DNA of 64,000 nucleotides from Saccharibacter sp. EH611 (GCF_009834765.1 NZ_WVHP01000002.1:62001-126000), one strand, 5' to 3'. Numbered from the stretch's first letter, positions 54,991-64,000 are shown. Numbers and translations: made by a program. Notes: generated by a model from the letters alone, not told the origin.

Positions 54991-57175
54991 GAACTTTTTT
55001 CTTGCAACACTTCTTGCAAGCAGCGCATCCATCTCCCTTTCAGCTTTTGCACAAATCCCACCGTCTTCTGAGCCCCCCAGCTTAGAACAGCAAGAATCTT
55101 CTCATAATCAGCCTTACCATTCCCTGTATCCTCCACCGTCTCCAACAACCCCCCAACCATTAAGCGTCAACCCCGCTCATCTACCTGATATCGGTGAAAT
55201 ACCCGCTAACCAACTGCCAACCATGGCTCCACAACAAGGAGCGCATCCCCAAGAAAGCGATTGGCCTGTTTACGGTCATGACGACCACCAAAGCCGGTTT
55301 TCGCCTCTTAAACAAATTACGCCTGAAAATGTCGCACAGCTGAAACGTGCTTTCGTCTATCATACAGGCAGTTTAGTGCCGAAGGGGAAAGCCAATAAAT
55401 GGGCTCCCGAAACCACCCCAATTAAGGTTGGTTCCTCACTTTATTTATGCTCTGCTACAAATGACATGATGCGTGTTGACGCTACGAATGGGCAGGAAAA
55501 ATGGCATTTTCATTCAGGCGAGAAATATGAAAGCATCCCTTACACAGCTGCCTGCAAAGGAGTAACCTATTTTACCTCCTCCCTCGTGCCCGAAGGTCAG
55601 CCCTGCCATAATCGTATTATGGAAGCGACACTTGATGAACGCTTGATTCAAGTTGATGCAGATACGGGGGCTCTCTGCCCAATGTTTGGCCATGACGGGC
55701 AAGTTAACCTCATGCAAGGCATCGGATGGTCTGTGCCCGGTTTTGTCGCCATGACAACACCACCTCCGGTGATCAATGGCGTTGCTGTCGTCAATCATGA
55801 AGTGCTTGACGGACAGCGCCGTTGGGCCCCGTCTGGTGTGATCCGCAGTTATGATGCAGAAAGCGGTCAGTTTGTCTGGGCATGGGATGTCAACAATCCC
55901 GACAATCATCACCAACCTGCACCCGGTAAGTTCTATAGTCGTGGCACACCCAACTCATGGGCCGCTATGACGGGTGATAATGAGCTTGGACTCGTTTACG
56001 TCCCCACCGGGAATTCAGCCGTTGATTATTACAGTGCCTTACGCACCGATGCTGAAAATAAGGTATCGTCCTCCATCGTTGCCCTTGATGTCAAAACGGG
56101 TTCCCCACGCTGGGTCTTCCAGACAGTTCATAAAGACGTATGGGACTATGACATTGGCTCTCAAGCAACACTTTTTGATGCACATGCGCCAGATGGCAGC
56201 ATCATTCCTGCGCTGATTATGCCAACCAAACGTGGCCAGACATTCATCTTAGACAGACGCACCGGTAAACCTCTACCTGACTTCCCTGTCGTTGAAAAAG
56301 CAGCGCCTTCACCTGGTTTTGTACCTGATGATACACGCGCCCCAACACAACCATGGTCTGTTGCTGTGCCACGGCTAGGCTTCCCAAAGCTTAGAGAAGC
56401 TGACATGTGGGGCATGTCACCTTTAGATCAACTTTTTTGCCGCATTAAGTTCCGTCGGGCTGCTTATACGGGTGAGTTCACTCCACCTCGTCTTGGTAAA
56501 CCCTGGATCGAATATCCCGGTTATAATGGCGGGAGTGACTGGGGCAGTATGGCTTATGATCCACAAAGCGGTATTCTTCTCGCTAATTGGAACAATTTGC
56601 CTATGTATGATGCGCTGGTTACACGCAAACAAGCGGATCATCTTGGCTTAGTTTCTATTGATTCCCCAGACTACAAACCTGGCGGCGGCGGCGCTGAAGG
56701 AAACGGAGCTCAAGCGGATACACCCTACGGTATTATTGTTTCACCATTTTGGAACCAATTCACCAAAATGATGTGCAATCAGCCTCCTTACGGAATGATC
56801 ACAGCGATCAATCTCAAAACGCATTCCGTGCTATGGCAGCGGCCATTAGGAACGGCACGTGCTAATGGTCCTTGGGGCTTACCCACTGGCCTGCCCCTCA
56901 CCATTGGTACACCCAATAATGGTGGCCCTATCATTACCGCCGGAGGGGTCGCCTTTGTCGCTGCGACCACAGATAATCTTCTGCATGCTATTGATATGAA
57001 ATCCGGCAAAGAACTCTGGCATGATGCTCTTCCTGGGGGTGGTCAAGCAACCCCAATGACGTATGCCGTTAATGGACGCCAGTATGTTGCTATCATGGCA
57101 GGAGGACATCATTTCATGGGAACACCGATCTCGGACTCGCTTGTTGTATATGCTCTTCCTGAAACCATTCACTAA
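54983..57175 (+). CDS. sldA: PQQ-dependent glycerol/sorbitol (polyol) dehydrogenase, catalytic subunit
   Basis: A 730-residue exported quinoprotein with a signal peptide ending near AFAQ (residue 23), a proline-rich linker (about 30-80), then the eight-bladed beta-propeller: DWPVYGHDDHQSRFSPL begins it, and repeated W-motif strands such as GSPRWVFQTVHKDVWDYDIGS, LDRRTGKPLPDFPV and LHAIDMKSGKELWHD follow. The two-subunit arrangement with sldB is that of the major polyol dehydrogenase of Gluconobacter, which oxidises glycerol, sorbitol, arabitol and gluconate in the periplasm. A one-chain glucose dehydrogenase is excluded by the separate anchor gene. The start at 54983 begins the signal peptide. 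Confidence 0.88.
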   Translation: MRKNFFLATLLASSASISLSAFAQIPPSSEPPSLEQQESSHNQPYHSLYPPPSPTTPQPLSVNPAHLPDIGEIPANQLPTMAPQQGAHPQESDWPVYGHDDHQSRFSPLKQITPENVAQLKRAFVYHTGSLVPKGKANKWAPETTPIKVGSSLYLCSATNDMMRVDATNGQEKWHFHSGEKYESIPYTAACKGVTYFTSSLVPEGQPCHNRIMEATLDERLIQVDADTGALCPMFGHDGQVNLMQGIGWSVPGFVAMTTPPPVINGVAVVNHEVLDGQRRWAPSGVIRSYDAESGQFVWAWDVNNPDNHHQPAPGKFYSRGTPNSWAAMTGDNELGLVYVPTGNSAVDYYSALRTDAENKVSSSIVALDVKTGSPRWVFQTVHKDVWDYDIGSQATLFDAHAPDGSIIPALIMPTKRGQTFILDRRTGKPLPDFPVVEKAAPSPGFVPDDTRAPTQPWSVAVPRLGFPKLREADMWGMSPLDQLFCRIKFRRAAYTGEFTPPRLGKPWIEYPGYNGGSDWGSMAYDPQSGILLANWNNLPMYDALVTRKQADHLGLVSIDSPDYKPGGGGAEGNGAQADTPYGIIVSPFWNQFTKMMCNQPPYGMITAINLKTHSVLWQRPLGTARANGPWGLPTGLPLTIGTPNNGGPIITAGGVAFVAATTDNLLHAIDMKSGKELWHDALPGGGQATPMTYAVNGRQYVAIMAGGHHFMGTPISDSLVVYALPETIH

Positions 57176-57204
57176 ATAAATTCACTTTTCTGATATATTA
57201 TTAC

Positions 57205-57240
57205 GGTGGAGAGGAGCATTCCTTTCCACCATTTTTATTT
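57205..57240 (+). terminator. Intrinsic terminator after sldA
   Basis: GGTGGAGAGGA pairs with TCCTTTCCACC across 57205-57230 (ten matched pairs, one G-T, four-base loop), followed by ATTTTTATTTT. A strong intrinsic terminator 30 bases after the sldA stop. Confidence 0.9.
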
Positions 57241-57336
57241 TGCTTAAAAAATGAAAACATTTCATAGGCTATATTGTTCTCAATAAAAAATAGGGTTAGC
57301 TTTTTCTCTGCAATAGATCACAGGGATACCCAAAAG

Positions 57337-58617
57337 ATGACGCACCAACATCCCGAACTCTCTCTTTCTGTATCTCTACCGACTGTTCAATCAACCATCG
57401 GTCCTGCTGGTTTTGATCAGCGCCATCTCACATCTCACTCTTCAACACTGGCTTTTGACCCTGGTTTTTCTTCTACAGCCTCATGTTGCAGTGGGATTAC
57501 ATACATCGATGGAGAAAAAGGCATTCTGCTCCATCGTGGATATCCGATTGAAGAACTCGCACTTAAAGCAGACTTCACCGAGCTCACCTATCTTCTGCTT
57601 TCAGGGCATCTCCCCACACGGCTTGAATACGTGTCTTTTTGCCATGAAATGGCTGAGCTTCGTATTCTTAATGAGCAAATTCGTAATTTCTTTAATGGGT
57701 TCCGTCGTGATACTCACCCAATGGCCATTTTATGTGGAACAGTAGCAGCACTTTCGACATTTTATACAGACGAGCTTGATACGAACAATCGTGATCACCG
57801 TGAATTCGCGGCCCGTCAGTTGGTCGCAAAAGTGCCAACAATTGCTGCTTGGGCTTATAAATATACGATCGGTGAACCTTTTATATATCCAGAAGAGGAA
57901 CTCTCTTTTTCTGAAAATATTCTACACATGCTTTTTGCGCGGCCTGGACGCCGCTACAATGTTAACCCCGTTCTCGCACGAGCAATTGATCGCATCCTCA
58001 TGCTTCATGCCGACCATGAGCAGAATGCATCAACGACTGCCGTGCGTTTAGTTGGCTCCACGGGGGCCAATCCATTCGCCTGTGTTTCTGCTGGGATTGC
58101 CGCCCTATGGGGGCCAGCCCATGGTGGCGCTAATGAAGCCGCCCTTGATATGTTCCATCAGATTGGATCCAAGGAGAATATCCCAGCCTTTCTCACTAAG
58201 GTGAAAGACAAAACATCGGGCATTCGCCTTATGGGGTTTGGACATCGTATTTACCGCAATGTGGATCCTCGCTCTAAGTTGCTGCGGACAAGCTTCCACG
58301 AAGTGATTGAAACGCTGGGTTTAGAACGTGATCCTCTGCTTGATCTCGCCATGGAACTTGAGCGCATCGCTACAGAAGATGAGTATTTTATCAAAAGAAA
58401 GCTTTATCCAAATGTCGATTTTTACTCTGGCCTTATTTTGAAAGCCTTGGGTATTCCGACATCCATGTTCACAGCATTGTTTGCCATCGCTCGTACAACA
58501 GGCTGGGTCAGCCAGTGGCTTGAGATGACAAGTAATCCCAACAACCGCATCATGCGCCCGCGCCAAATCTACACAGGCGAAGAGGCTCGGCCCGTTCCTT
58601 CTATGGACGAGCGATAA
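57337..58617 (+). CDS. gltA: Citrate synthase (type II)
   Basis: A 426-residue citrate synthase. [35 protein letters not shown] is the type II N-terminal domain; the catalytic histidines are in [14 protein letters not shown] and [14 protein letters not shown]. In Acetobacter this enzyme (aarA) is linked to acetic acid resistance through the modified TCA cycle. The frame is open from a TTG at 57274, but homology begins at the ATG 57337; no good ribosome site is visible. It stands alone between the sldA terminator and a 183-base gap. Confidence 0.92.
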   Translation: MTHQHPELSLSVSLPTVQSTIGPAGFDQRHLTSHSSTLAFDPGFSSTASCCSGITYIDGEKGILLHRGYPIEELALKADFTELTYLLLSGHLPTRLEYVSFCHEMAELRILNEQIRNFFNGFRRDTHPMAILCGTVAALSTFYTDELDTNNRDHREFAARQLVAKVPTIAAWAYKYTIGEPFIYPEEELSFSENILHMLFARPGRRYNVNPVLARAIDRILMLHADHEQNASTTAVRLVGSTGANPFACVSAGIAALWGPAHGGANEAALDMFHQIGSKENIPAFLTKVKDKTSGIRLMGFGHRIYRNVDPRSKLLRTSFHEVIETLGLERDPLLDLAMELERIATEDEYFIKRKLYPNVDFYSGLILKALGIPTSMFTALFAIARTTGWVSQWLEMTSNPNNRIMRPRQIYTGEEARPVPSMDER

Positions 58618-58800
58618 AACCATATCCCTGTTGATAGGCCTTTCGAATACAATCACTTCGATGGGTAATATGCCATTGAAAGCACGGGGACACGCAAACG
58701 CTCATCCCCGATCACTCAAACAATACTGGAATCATCAGTGTCTTTCGTGTCTTTATGATCGCTCGCCTCTTCCAATATCTCCACCTGCGCTATAGCGGCC

Positions 58801-59037
58801 TTAGCAGTTGCAGCCTCGGGTCGCGCCACGATCACGGCGCACAATATGGTGGTCAATCCACTCGGACACTAAAAGCCGGGCTTCTGGGATGGACGATTCA
58901 GGATGATGAATGCGGTAGAGTGTCGTACACGCTGAGAAAATCTGCATCTCACTTTGCCCCATTCCATGAAGCTCCTGATACGCCGTGATAACAGCACGTT
59001 CGCATTTGCGACCGATATGGCTAATTTCGAGTTCCAT
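58801..59037 (-). CDS. Small conserved-looking hypothetical protein
   Basis: A 78-residue protein I do not recognise. It is soluble with a plausible composition (ISHIGRKCERAVITAYQELHGMGQSEMQIFSACTTLYRIHHPES near the start), two cysteines close to the C-terminus and no membrane segment. AAGG lies about 8 bases ahead of the ATG, which supports translation. A CTCACA/TGTGAG inverted repeat at 59072-59088 just upstream could be its operator. The opposite frames look like shadows. No function is offered. Confidence 0.55.
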   Translation of the reverse strand: MELEISHIGRKCERAVITAYQELHGMGQSEMQIFSACTTLYRIHHPESSIPEARLLVSEWIDHHIVRRDRGATRGCNC

Positions 59038-59071
59038 CTCTGAGCCTTACTCTCTCAGGTTAACTGGGTAT

Positions 59072-59088
59072 CTCACAGAGAATGTGAG
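59072..59088. repeat. Small palindrome upstream of the hypothetical gene
   Basis: CTCACA (59072-59077) and TGTGAG (59083-59088) are separated by 5 bases, about 35 bases upstream of the small minus-strand gene and 145 bases before pyrE. It could bind a dimeric regulator; no regulator gene is adjacent. Confidence 0.3.
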
Positions 59089-59233
59089 CTAGGGCGTTTC
59101 ACCATATAGAAAAACTTATAACTGAAACAAGGTTTCTTTAACAGAAAGAGATGATGAAACCATCTTTCCTCTACCCCTCTTGCTTTGTAACCGCTAGATG
59201 TCTCAAAAGGAACCTCTTTATTTGGAGAAGATA

Positions 59234-59974
59234 ATGACCGCATCCGGCACCTCCTCTCATAGCAGCCGCCACACACAGTGGGACCGTGACGCCGCCTTAA
59301 CAACAGCTCGTATTCTTCTGGAAATTAAAGCGATTAATTTCCGCCCAGATGAGCCCTACACGCTCACATCTGGATGGAAGTCGCCCGTCTATATTGATTG
59401 TCGAAAAATTATCTTCTTCCCCCGTGCACGCGCCAAGTTGATGGAACTTGCTGTCGAAAAAATTGGACGCCATATCGGCTATGAAAGTCTTGATGCTGTT
59501 GTCGGTGGGGAAACAGCAGGCATCCCCTTCGCCGCCTGGATTGCTGACCGACTCATGACCCCTATGGCGTATGTACGTAAAAAGCCAAAAGGATTTGGCC
59601 GTAACGCGCAGATTGAAGGGGATGTGCCTGAAAATATGCGCACCCTTCTTGTCGAAGATCTAACAACAGATGGTGCATCCAAAATCCGTTTTGCCAATGC
59701 TCTTCGCCAAGCTGGTGCGATTGTCGATCATACGTTCGTTGTCTTCTACTATGGCGTTTTCCCAGGCGCTCAGAAGACCCTTTCAGATATGGGAATCTCC
59801 CTCCATTCTCTCTGCACTTGGTGGGATGTGTTAGAAGCATGCGCCAATGGTCAATATTTCTCCGACCAAGACAGCGCTGAAGTGCGCCGTTTTCTAGAAG
59901 ACCCTTGCGGTTGGTCACGCGCTCATGGCGGCGTCGGCAGCGCAGAAGAAGCACTCGCTTTTAAAAAGAGCTAA
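59234..59974 (+). CDS. pyrE: Orotate phosphoribosyltransferase
   Basis: A 246-residue phosphoribosyltransferase. The PRPP-binding loop is LLVEDLTTDGASK, and YTLTSGWKSPVYIDCRKI near the N-terminus with FGRNAQIEGD is the orotate side. It makes orotidine monophosphate in pyrimidine synthesis. The ATG at 59234 has GGAGA about 7 bases upstream; an earlier in-frame start at 59198 adds 12 residues without a ribosome site. It is 27 bases before murI, so the two are probably co-transcribed. Confidence 0.94.
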   Translation: MTASGTSSHSSRHTQWDRDAALTTARILLEIKAINFRPDEPYTLTSGWKSPVYIDCRKIIFFPRARAKLMELAVEKIGRHIGYESLDAVVGGETAGIPFAAWIADRLMTPMAYVRKKPKGFGRNAQIEGDVPENMRTLLVEDLTTDGASKIRFANALRQAGAIVDHTFVVFYYGVFPGAQKTLSDMGISLHSLCTWWDVLEACANGQYFSDQDSAEVRRFLEDPCGWSRAHGGVGSAEEALAFKKS

Positions 59975-60001
59975 TTCGTCCCTCTAATCACGAAGGCCCC
60001 C

Positions 60002-60847
60002 ATGTCTAACCATAGTCCACATATTCTTGTCTTTGACTCTGGCATTGGTGGCATGGGGGTCGTTCAAGCGTTGCGTAGCCTCGCTCCCTCTGTGCATGTA
60101 GACTATCTCGCTGATACGGCTCTGTTCCCTTATGGGGAACAGCCCGATGCTCCTTTGACAGAACACATTGTCGCGCTTCTTAAAGAGGCATGCCAGAAGC
60201 TATCTCCTGACTTGCTCATCATCGCCTGTAATACAGCAAGCACCCTTGCTTTGCCCGCCGTTAGAGCAACGCTCAGCCTTCCTGTTGTCGGCTGCGTCCC
60301 ACCCATTCGTTGGGCTGGCCGAGTGTCAGTCAGCCGCACTATTGGCCTTCTTGTCACCACGGCCACGGCTCGTCGACCCTATCTGCGTGATCTTCATCAA
60401 CGTTTTGCTGCTGATTGTCGTCTCATCGTGCATGGGTCCGCTCATCTTGCTCAACTGGCAGAACAAGCGTTCCGAGGCGAAAACCCTTCCTCAGAAGACG
60501 TTGCCTTTGAGCTGACGCACCTTTTCTCTCAAGAAGGCGGGGAAAAAATTGATACAATCGGGCTGGGATGCACGCATTATACCTTTCTCATGCCTATCTT
60601 CCGTCGCCTTAATGCAGCGTCCTCCATCATGTGGCTAGATCCGGCACCTGCCGTCGCTCAACATGCGCTTTCTCGTCTTTCGGAGCATTTTGATCTTATG
60701 AGCCAACCGGCTCAGCACACGGCCCCGCAGCGTTGCTTTGTCACCGCGTTCCCGAAAGAAAACGACAGCCTGACACAACATATCACATGGTTAGGTTTTA
60801 GCGACTGTGTGCTTTTCCCTTTTCCACGAAAAGCACAATTTTCTTAG
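60002..60847 (+). CDS. murI: Glutamate racemase
   Basis: A 281-residue cofactor-independent racemase. FDSGIGGMGV (first catalytic region), IIACNTAST and GLGCTHYTFL (two cysteines Cys74 and Cys184 or nearby as acid/base) mark the family. It makes D-glutamate for peptidoglycan, complementing the alanine racemase at the left edge. Its stop overlaps the end of the converging prenyl synthase by four bases. Confidence 0.94.
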   Translation: MSNHSPHILVFDSGIGGMGVVQALRSLAPSVHVDYLADTALFPYGEQPDAPLTEHIVALLKEACQKLSPDLLIIACNTASTLALPAVRATLSLPVVGCVPPIRWAGRVSVSRTIGLLVTTATARRPYLRDLHQRFAADCRLIVHGSAHLAQLAEQAFRGENPSSEDVAFELTHLFSQEGGEKIDTIGLGCTHYTFLMPIFRRLNAASSIMWLDPAPAVAQHALSRLSEHFDLMSQPAQHTAPQRCFVTAFPKENDSLTQHITWLGFSDCVLFPFPRKAQFS

Positions 60848-61905
60848 TTAACGCGATTCACTGTATAAAGCACCGTCTTCACCAAAAGTGCCTTTAATTC
60901 ACTCTCTGGGAAGATCTCTAATGCTTCAACTGCTTTATGCGCATAACGCTCTGCCCGTTTCAGCGTTGTCTTAATCGCATCTGTTCGAGCGATCATGTCT
61001 AAAGCGCGCGGCAAGTCTGCGTCAGTCTGCTCGTTATCCTCTATGACGCGCTTCCAGAAGACACGTTCTTCCTCAGTTCCAGAATCATAGGCCGCTAAAA
61101 CAGGTAGGGTAATTTTGCCTTCACGAAGATCATCACCCACTGTTTTCCCCAACACCTGCTGGTCAGCCGCATAATCTAGCGCATCATCAACTAACTGGAA
61201 GGCCATACCAAGATTAGTGCCATACGCTTCTAGCGCCAACTCTTCCTTCTCGGACCGCCCGGCAACTACGGCACCAACACGACAAGCCGCTGCAAATAAG
61301 GCCGCTGTCTTTCCGTGAATAACCTCTAAATACCGTTCAATAGGCGTAGAAAGGTCATTCTGCGTCGACATCTGCAACACTTCACCCTCAGCAATCGTTG
61401 CCGATGCCTCAGACAAAATCGCCATGACCTTAAGTGAACCATCTGCCGTCATAAGCTGGAACGAACGCGCGAAAAGGAAGTCGCCAACCAGCACAGAAGA
61501 TTTATTTCCAAACAGCGCATTAGCCGACGCCATGCCACGCCTTAACGTGCTTTCATCCACGACGTCATCATGAAGAAGTGTTGCCGTATGGATAAATTCA
61601 ACACACGCTGCCAAACCAACATGACGCTGATTCTCAGCACTTGGCTGATAACCACACAAACGAGCCGAAGCGAGCGTCAATAATGGACGCAGGCGCTTCC
61701 CCCCCGCCGCAACAAGATGTGCCCCTAATTGTGGGATCAGTGGAACCGAGCTTTGCATTCTATCAATGATAGCCTGATTACATGCTCGCATATCATCAGC
61801 AAGGTAGGCGGACAAAGCCTTCAAAGCATCCTCTTCCCTTACATTTTCACGACTAGCAGCGGTGGAATGGCGCGTAGCAAGGGGATCTGACGAGGAAGAA
61901 ACCAA
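60844..61905 (-). CDS. ispB: Long-chain polyprenyl diphosphate synthase
   Basis: A 353-residue trans-prenyltransferase with LLHDDVVDES and QLVDDALDYAAD, the two aspartate-rich Mg/diphosphate motifs, and GGKRLRP. It probably makes the decaprenyl tail of ubiquinone Q10; the exact chain length is not readable. The start is a TTG at 61905, the only start before residue 38 that has a GGAG about 10 bases upstream; a stop codon lies two codons further up. A hairpin sits just before it in the leader. Confidence 0.9.
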   Translation of the reverse strand: MVSSSSDPLATRHSTAASRENVREEDALKALSAYLADDMRACNQAIIDRMQSSVPLIPQLGAHLVAAGGKRLRPLLTLASARLCGYQPSAENQRHVGLAACVEFIHTATLLHDDVVDESTLRRGMASANALFGNKSSVLVGDFLFARSFQLMTADGSLKVMAILSEASATIAEGEVLQMSTQNDLSTPIERYLEVIHGKTAALFAAACRVGAVVAGRSEKEELALEAYGTNLGMAFQLVDDALDYAADQQVLGKTVGDDLREGKITLPVLAAYDSGTEEERVFWKRVIEDNEQTDADLPRALDMIARTDAIKTTLKRAERYAHKAVEALEIFPESELKALLVKTVLYTVNRVN

Positions 61906-61921
61906 GGGTCACAACTCCACT

Positions 61922-61950
61922 CCCTAACCCTCGCAATGAGGGTATTAGGG
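61922..61950 (-). promoter_or_regulatory. Leader hairpin directly upstream of the prenyl diphosphate synthase start
   Basis: CCCTAACCCTC (61922-61932) pairs with GAGGGTATTAGGG (61938-61950) with a 5-base loop and a small bulge. It ends 17 bases before the TTG start, near the ribosome site, so it could limit translation initiation or mark the end of nrdB transcription. Function not determined. Confidence 0.4.
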
Positions 61951-61962
61951 CACATACAAGGA

Positions 61963-62002
61963 GCCGTCCCATGTCTTTAATGGAGAAAAGACACTAGACG
62001 GC
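61963..62002 (-). terminator. Hairpin in the nrdB-ispB intergenic region
   Basis: GCCGTC (61963-61968) pairs with GACGGC (61997-62002), and inside it GTCTTT (61973-61978) pairs with AAAGAC (61987-61992). It is about 105 bases beyond the nrdB stop. No T-run follows on the minus strand; a terminator or processing site is possible. Confidence 0.4.
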
Positions 62003-62107
62003 CATTTTAACAAAGACTTACGTCTACCATATGAGCAGACGAATAGACGGGGTCAAGATCATAGCTCTTATTCCCCGCTCTATTCGTGCGATTTTACCAA
62101 CAAAACG

Positions 62108-63133
62108 TTAGTTGAAAACATCACTTTCGAATGCTTCTTCCCAACTCCCTTGGGTTGAGGCACGTGAGTATTCTGTAGCGCGATTTTCAAAGAAATTCGT
62201 GTGCTCAACAGCATTCAGCATATCATCAACCCACGGAAGCGGATTCTTATCAATGCCATAGATCGGGTCCAAACCAAGCTGTGTGAGGCGTCGATCCGCA
62301 ATAAAGCGGATATAACGCTCAACCAATGCGGGATCCAATCCTTCCACGGGGCCCATCTCAAAAGCCAGCTCAATGAAAGCATCTTCATGTTTGACGGTCT
62401 GACGGCAAATCTCAACGAGCTCATCGCGGAAATCCTGCGTCCATAGCTCAGGATTCTCACGAATAAAGGTCCTAAAGAGCCGAATCATGGACAGGCAGTG
62501 CAATGTTTCATCACGCACAGACCATGAAACAATCTGCCCCATTCCTTTAAGCTTATTAAAGCGTGGAAAATTCAACAGAATGGCGAAAGATGCGAAGAGC
62601 TGAAGCCCTTCCATAAAGGCCCCAAAAGCAGCCATCGTTTTCGCAATATCGCGCTTACTGTTGATATTGAAGGATTGCATGAAGTCATACTTATCCTTCA
62701 TCTCCTTGTATTTCAGGAAAGCAGAATACTCAGTTTCCGGGATGCCAATAGTATCCAGAAGATGTGAATAGGCCGCAATATGAATGGTTTCAATGTTCGA
62801 AAAACATGAAAGCATCATCAAGACTTCAGTCGGCTTAAAAACCTGACTGTAGTATTTCATATATGCAGAATTTACTTCCACATCAGCTTGCGTAAAGAAG
62901 CGGAAAATTTGCGTGACCAGATTACGCTCTACGTCGCTTAGCGTACGATGCCAATCCTTGACGTCTTCCGCCATAGGGACTTCCTCGGGAAGCCAATGCA
63001 AACGCTGCTGCGTCAACCATGCATCATAAGCCCAAGGGTAACGAAATGGCTTATAAACGGGGTTTTCAACAAGCAAGTTCGCTTCAATTTCTGATTCTGG
63101 TGCAGACGGAAGAGGTGCTTGATCTACCATCAT
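62108..63133 (-). CDS. nrdB: Ribonucleoside-diphosphate reductase beta subunit
   Basis: A 341-residue diiron-tyrosyl radical protein. The metal-ligand helices appear as DVEVNSAYMKYY-SNIETIHIAAYSHLLDT and VRDETLHCLSMIRLF; the fold and length match class I NrdB. It generates the radical used by NrdA to make deoxyribonucleotides. It is 52 bases downstream of nrdA on the same strand; co-transcription is expected. Confidence 0.94.
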   Translation of the reverse strand: MMVDQAPLPSAPESEIEANLLVENPVYKPFRYPWAYDAWLTQQRLHWLPEEVPMAEDVKDWHRTLSDVERNLVTQIFRFFTQADVEVNSAYMKYYSQVFKPTEVLMMLSCFSNIETIHIAAYSHLLDTIGIPETEYSAFLKYKEMKDKYDFMQSFNINSKRDIAKTMAAFGAFMEGLQLFASFAILLNFPRFNKLKGMGQIVSWSVRDETLHCLSMIRLFRTFIRENPELWTQDFRDELVEICRQTVKHEDAFIELAFEMGPVEGLDPALVERYIRFIADRRLTQLGLDPIYGIDKNPLPWVDDMLNAVEHTNFFENRATEYSRASTQGSWEEAFESDVFN

Positions 63134-63185
63134 TTAGTTCCTTCGCATTCCTACTAACTAACACTTATCGCTTACAAAGACCGCC

Positions 63186-64000
63186 TTATTGGCAAGACAA
63201 GCATTCTTCATAGCTACCCGCCCCTGTTTCATTATGGCGCGGCGTTGTTTGTGGCAGATGATCGTCATCACCTTCCATGATGTCTTTCTTCGACGCCATA
63301 TTAGAAACCGTATCAGCCCGTTGAATGGACAAAGAACGGCAGTAATACAGAGATTTTACGCCCTTCTTCCATGCCTCGTAATGAATACGAACGAGATCAC
63401 GCTTATGGACATCAGCCGGCAAGAACAGATTGACAGACTGTGCCTGGCAGATGAATGGCGCACGATCCGCTGCATGTTCCACCACCCAACGCTGATCCAG
63501 CTCAAAGGCCGTTTTAAAGACGTCTTTTTCATCCTGAGACAAGAAGTCCAGATGCTGCACAGACCCCTTCGTTAACGTGATAGAAGACCACACTTCCTCG
63601 TTATCACGACCATGTTTTTTCAACAGTTGAGCTAAATGGCGATTACGCACGGTAAAAGAACCAGAAAGCGTCTTCTGCAGAAAAACATTCGCACTAATGG
63701 GATCAATCCCAGGACTTGCATTCCCAGCGATGATGGAAATAGACGCCGTCGGCGCTACAGCCATCTTGTGGGAGAAGCGCTCCATAAACCCATACTCTTC
63801 AGCATCGGGGCATGCTCCACGCGTTTGTGCAAGATCCTTAGAGGCTTGATTGGCCTGCTCAGAAATATGCTTGAAGATTTTCTTATTCCAAACCTTTGCC
63901 ATCACACTGCCAAACGGCACCATCTTGCTTTGCAAGAAGGAGTGGAAGCCCATCGCCCCCAATCCAACAGAGCGCTCACGCATCGCAGCATAACGAGCAT
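63186..64000 (-). CDS. nrdA: Ribonucleoside-diphosphate reductase alpha subunit, C-terminal part
   Basis: The frame runs from the window edge to a stop at 63186, giving the last 271 residues of NrdA: RYAAMRERSVGLGAMGFHSFLQ, MAVAPTASISIIAGNASPGIDPISANVF (active-site region) and GVKSLYYCRSLSIQRAD. The C-terminus ends ECLSCQ, the redox-active cysteine pair that thioredoxin or glutaredoxin reduces. It reduces ribonucleotides to deoxyribonucleotides. The rest is outside the window. Confidence 0.93.
   Translation of the reverse strand, partial: ARYAAMRERSVGLGAMGFHSFLQSKMVPFGSVMAKVWNKKIFKHISEQANQASKDLAQTRGACPDAEEYGFMERFSHKMAVAPTASISIIAGNASPGIDPISANVFLQKTLSGSFTVRNRHLAQLLKKHGRDNEEVWSSITLTKGSVQHLDFLSQDEKDVFKTAFELDQRWVVEHAADRAPFICQAQSVNLFLPADVHKRDLVRIHYEAWKKGVKSLYYCRSLSIQRADTVSNMASKKDIMEGDDDHLPQTTPRHNETGAGSYEECLSCQ

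Noticed and set aside
54607-57175. A quinoprotein glucose dehydrogenase broken into anchor and catalytic halves by a frameshift
   Set aside because: The second part begins with its own signal peptide and the first ends naturally, with no lost homology at the junction. The two-gene layout is that of sldB-sldA.
58618-58800. A gene or RNA between gltA and the small hypothetical gene
   Set aside because: No frame with a start and ribosome site, no tRNA-like fold and only a 5-bp GGGGA/TCCCC pairing; nothing supportable.

Overview
The window reads as chromosomal DNA of an acetic acid bacterium (Alphaproteobacteria, Acetobacteraceae) of moderate to low GC for the group. The evidence is a two-subunit PQQ polyol dehydrogenase (sldB-sldA) as in Gluconobacter, a type II citrate synthase, a CarD-type regulator, GSH-dependent formaldehyde detoxification, a very long SMC protein and a bacterial sphingolipid locus. 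The genus is not decidable by reading. There are no rRNA or tRNA genes, CRISPR arrays, prophages or insertion sequences that I can see. Genes are tightly packed and many are joined by ATGA stop/start overlaps.

Layout. 1-270: 5' end of alanine racemase. 271-650: a non-coding divergent region with inverted repeats. 651-12642: a sphingolipid/ceramide locus. It holds an acyl-AMP ligase, a dedicated ACP, serine palmitoyltransferase, a lipid kinase with a Tam41-like nucleotidyltransferase, a phosphoesterase, an LptF/LptG pair, a fatty acid hydroxylase, a sugar/alditol nucleotidyltransferase-like protein, a protein resembling the N-terminal domain of plant glucosamine inositolphosphorylceramide transferase, and an inositol monophosphatase-family protein. 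12706-18123: a SYLF lipoprotein, then mltG and the core fatty acid synthesis genes fabF, acpP, fabG and fabD. 18253-23184: an OpuAC-like protein, an M13 peptidase, a plant-type acyl-ACP desaturase-like diiron protein and bioB.

23239-28826: a five-gene, overlap-coupled operon for an MCE/Mla-type lipid transporter. Both its ATPase subunit and its cyclase-like sensor have lost their catalytic motifs. 28934-36300: ygfZ, hisI, fghA-frmA, a bestrophin-like channel, carD, an SDR dehydrogenase and a frameshifted TPR-glycosyltransferase gene. 36310-44252: YceI, tamB-tamA and a PlsC-like acyltransferase. 44286-48142: miaB-phoH-ybeY-corC. 48201-54493: a DsbA-like protein, smc, a PPP phosphatase and chorismate mutase. 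54607-58617: sldB-sldA and citrate synthase. 58801-64000: a small hypothetical gene, pyrE, murI, a polyprenyl diphosphate synthase, nrdB and the 3' part of nrdA.

Envelope lipids are the connecting theme: sphingolipid synthesis and decoration, an extra Lpt-like exporter, fatty acid synthesis, a putative soluble desaturase, an MCE transporter, TamAB and an acyltransferase lie within 44 kb. The most novel-looking parts are the predicted ceramide kinase plus Tam41-like pair, which could activate ceramide as CDP-ceramide, and the MCE operon built around a pseudo-ATPase and a pseudo-cyclase.
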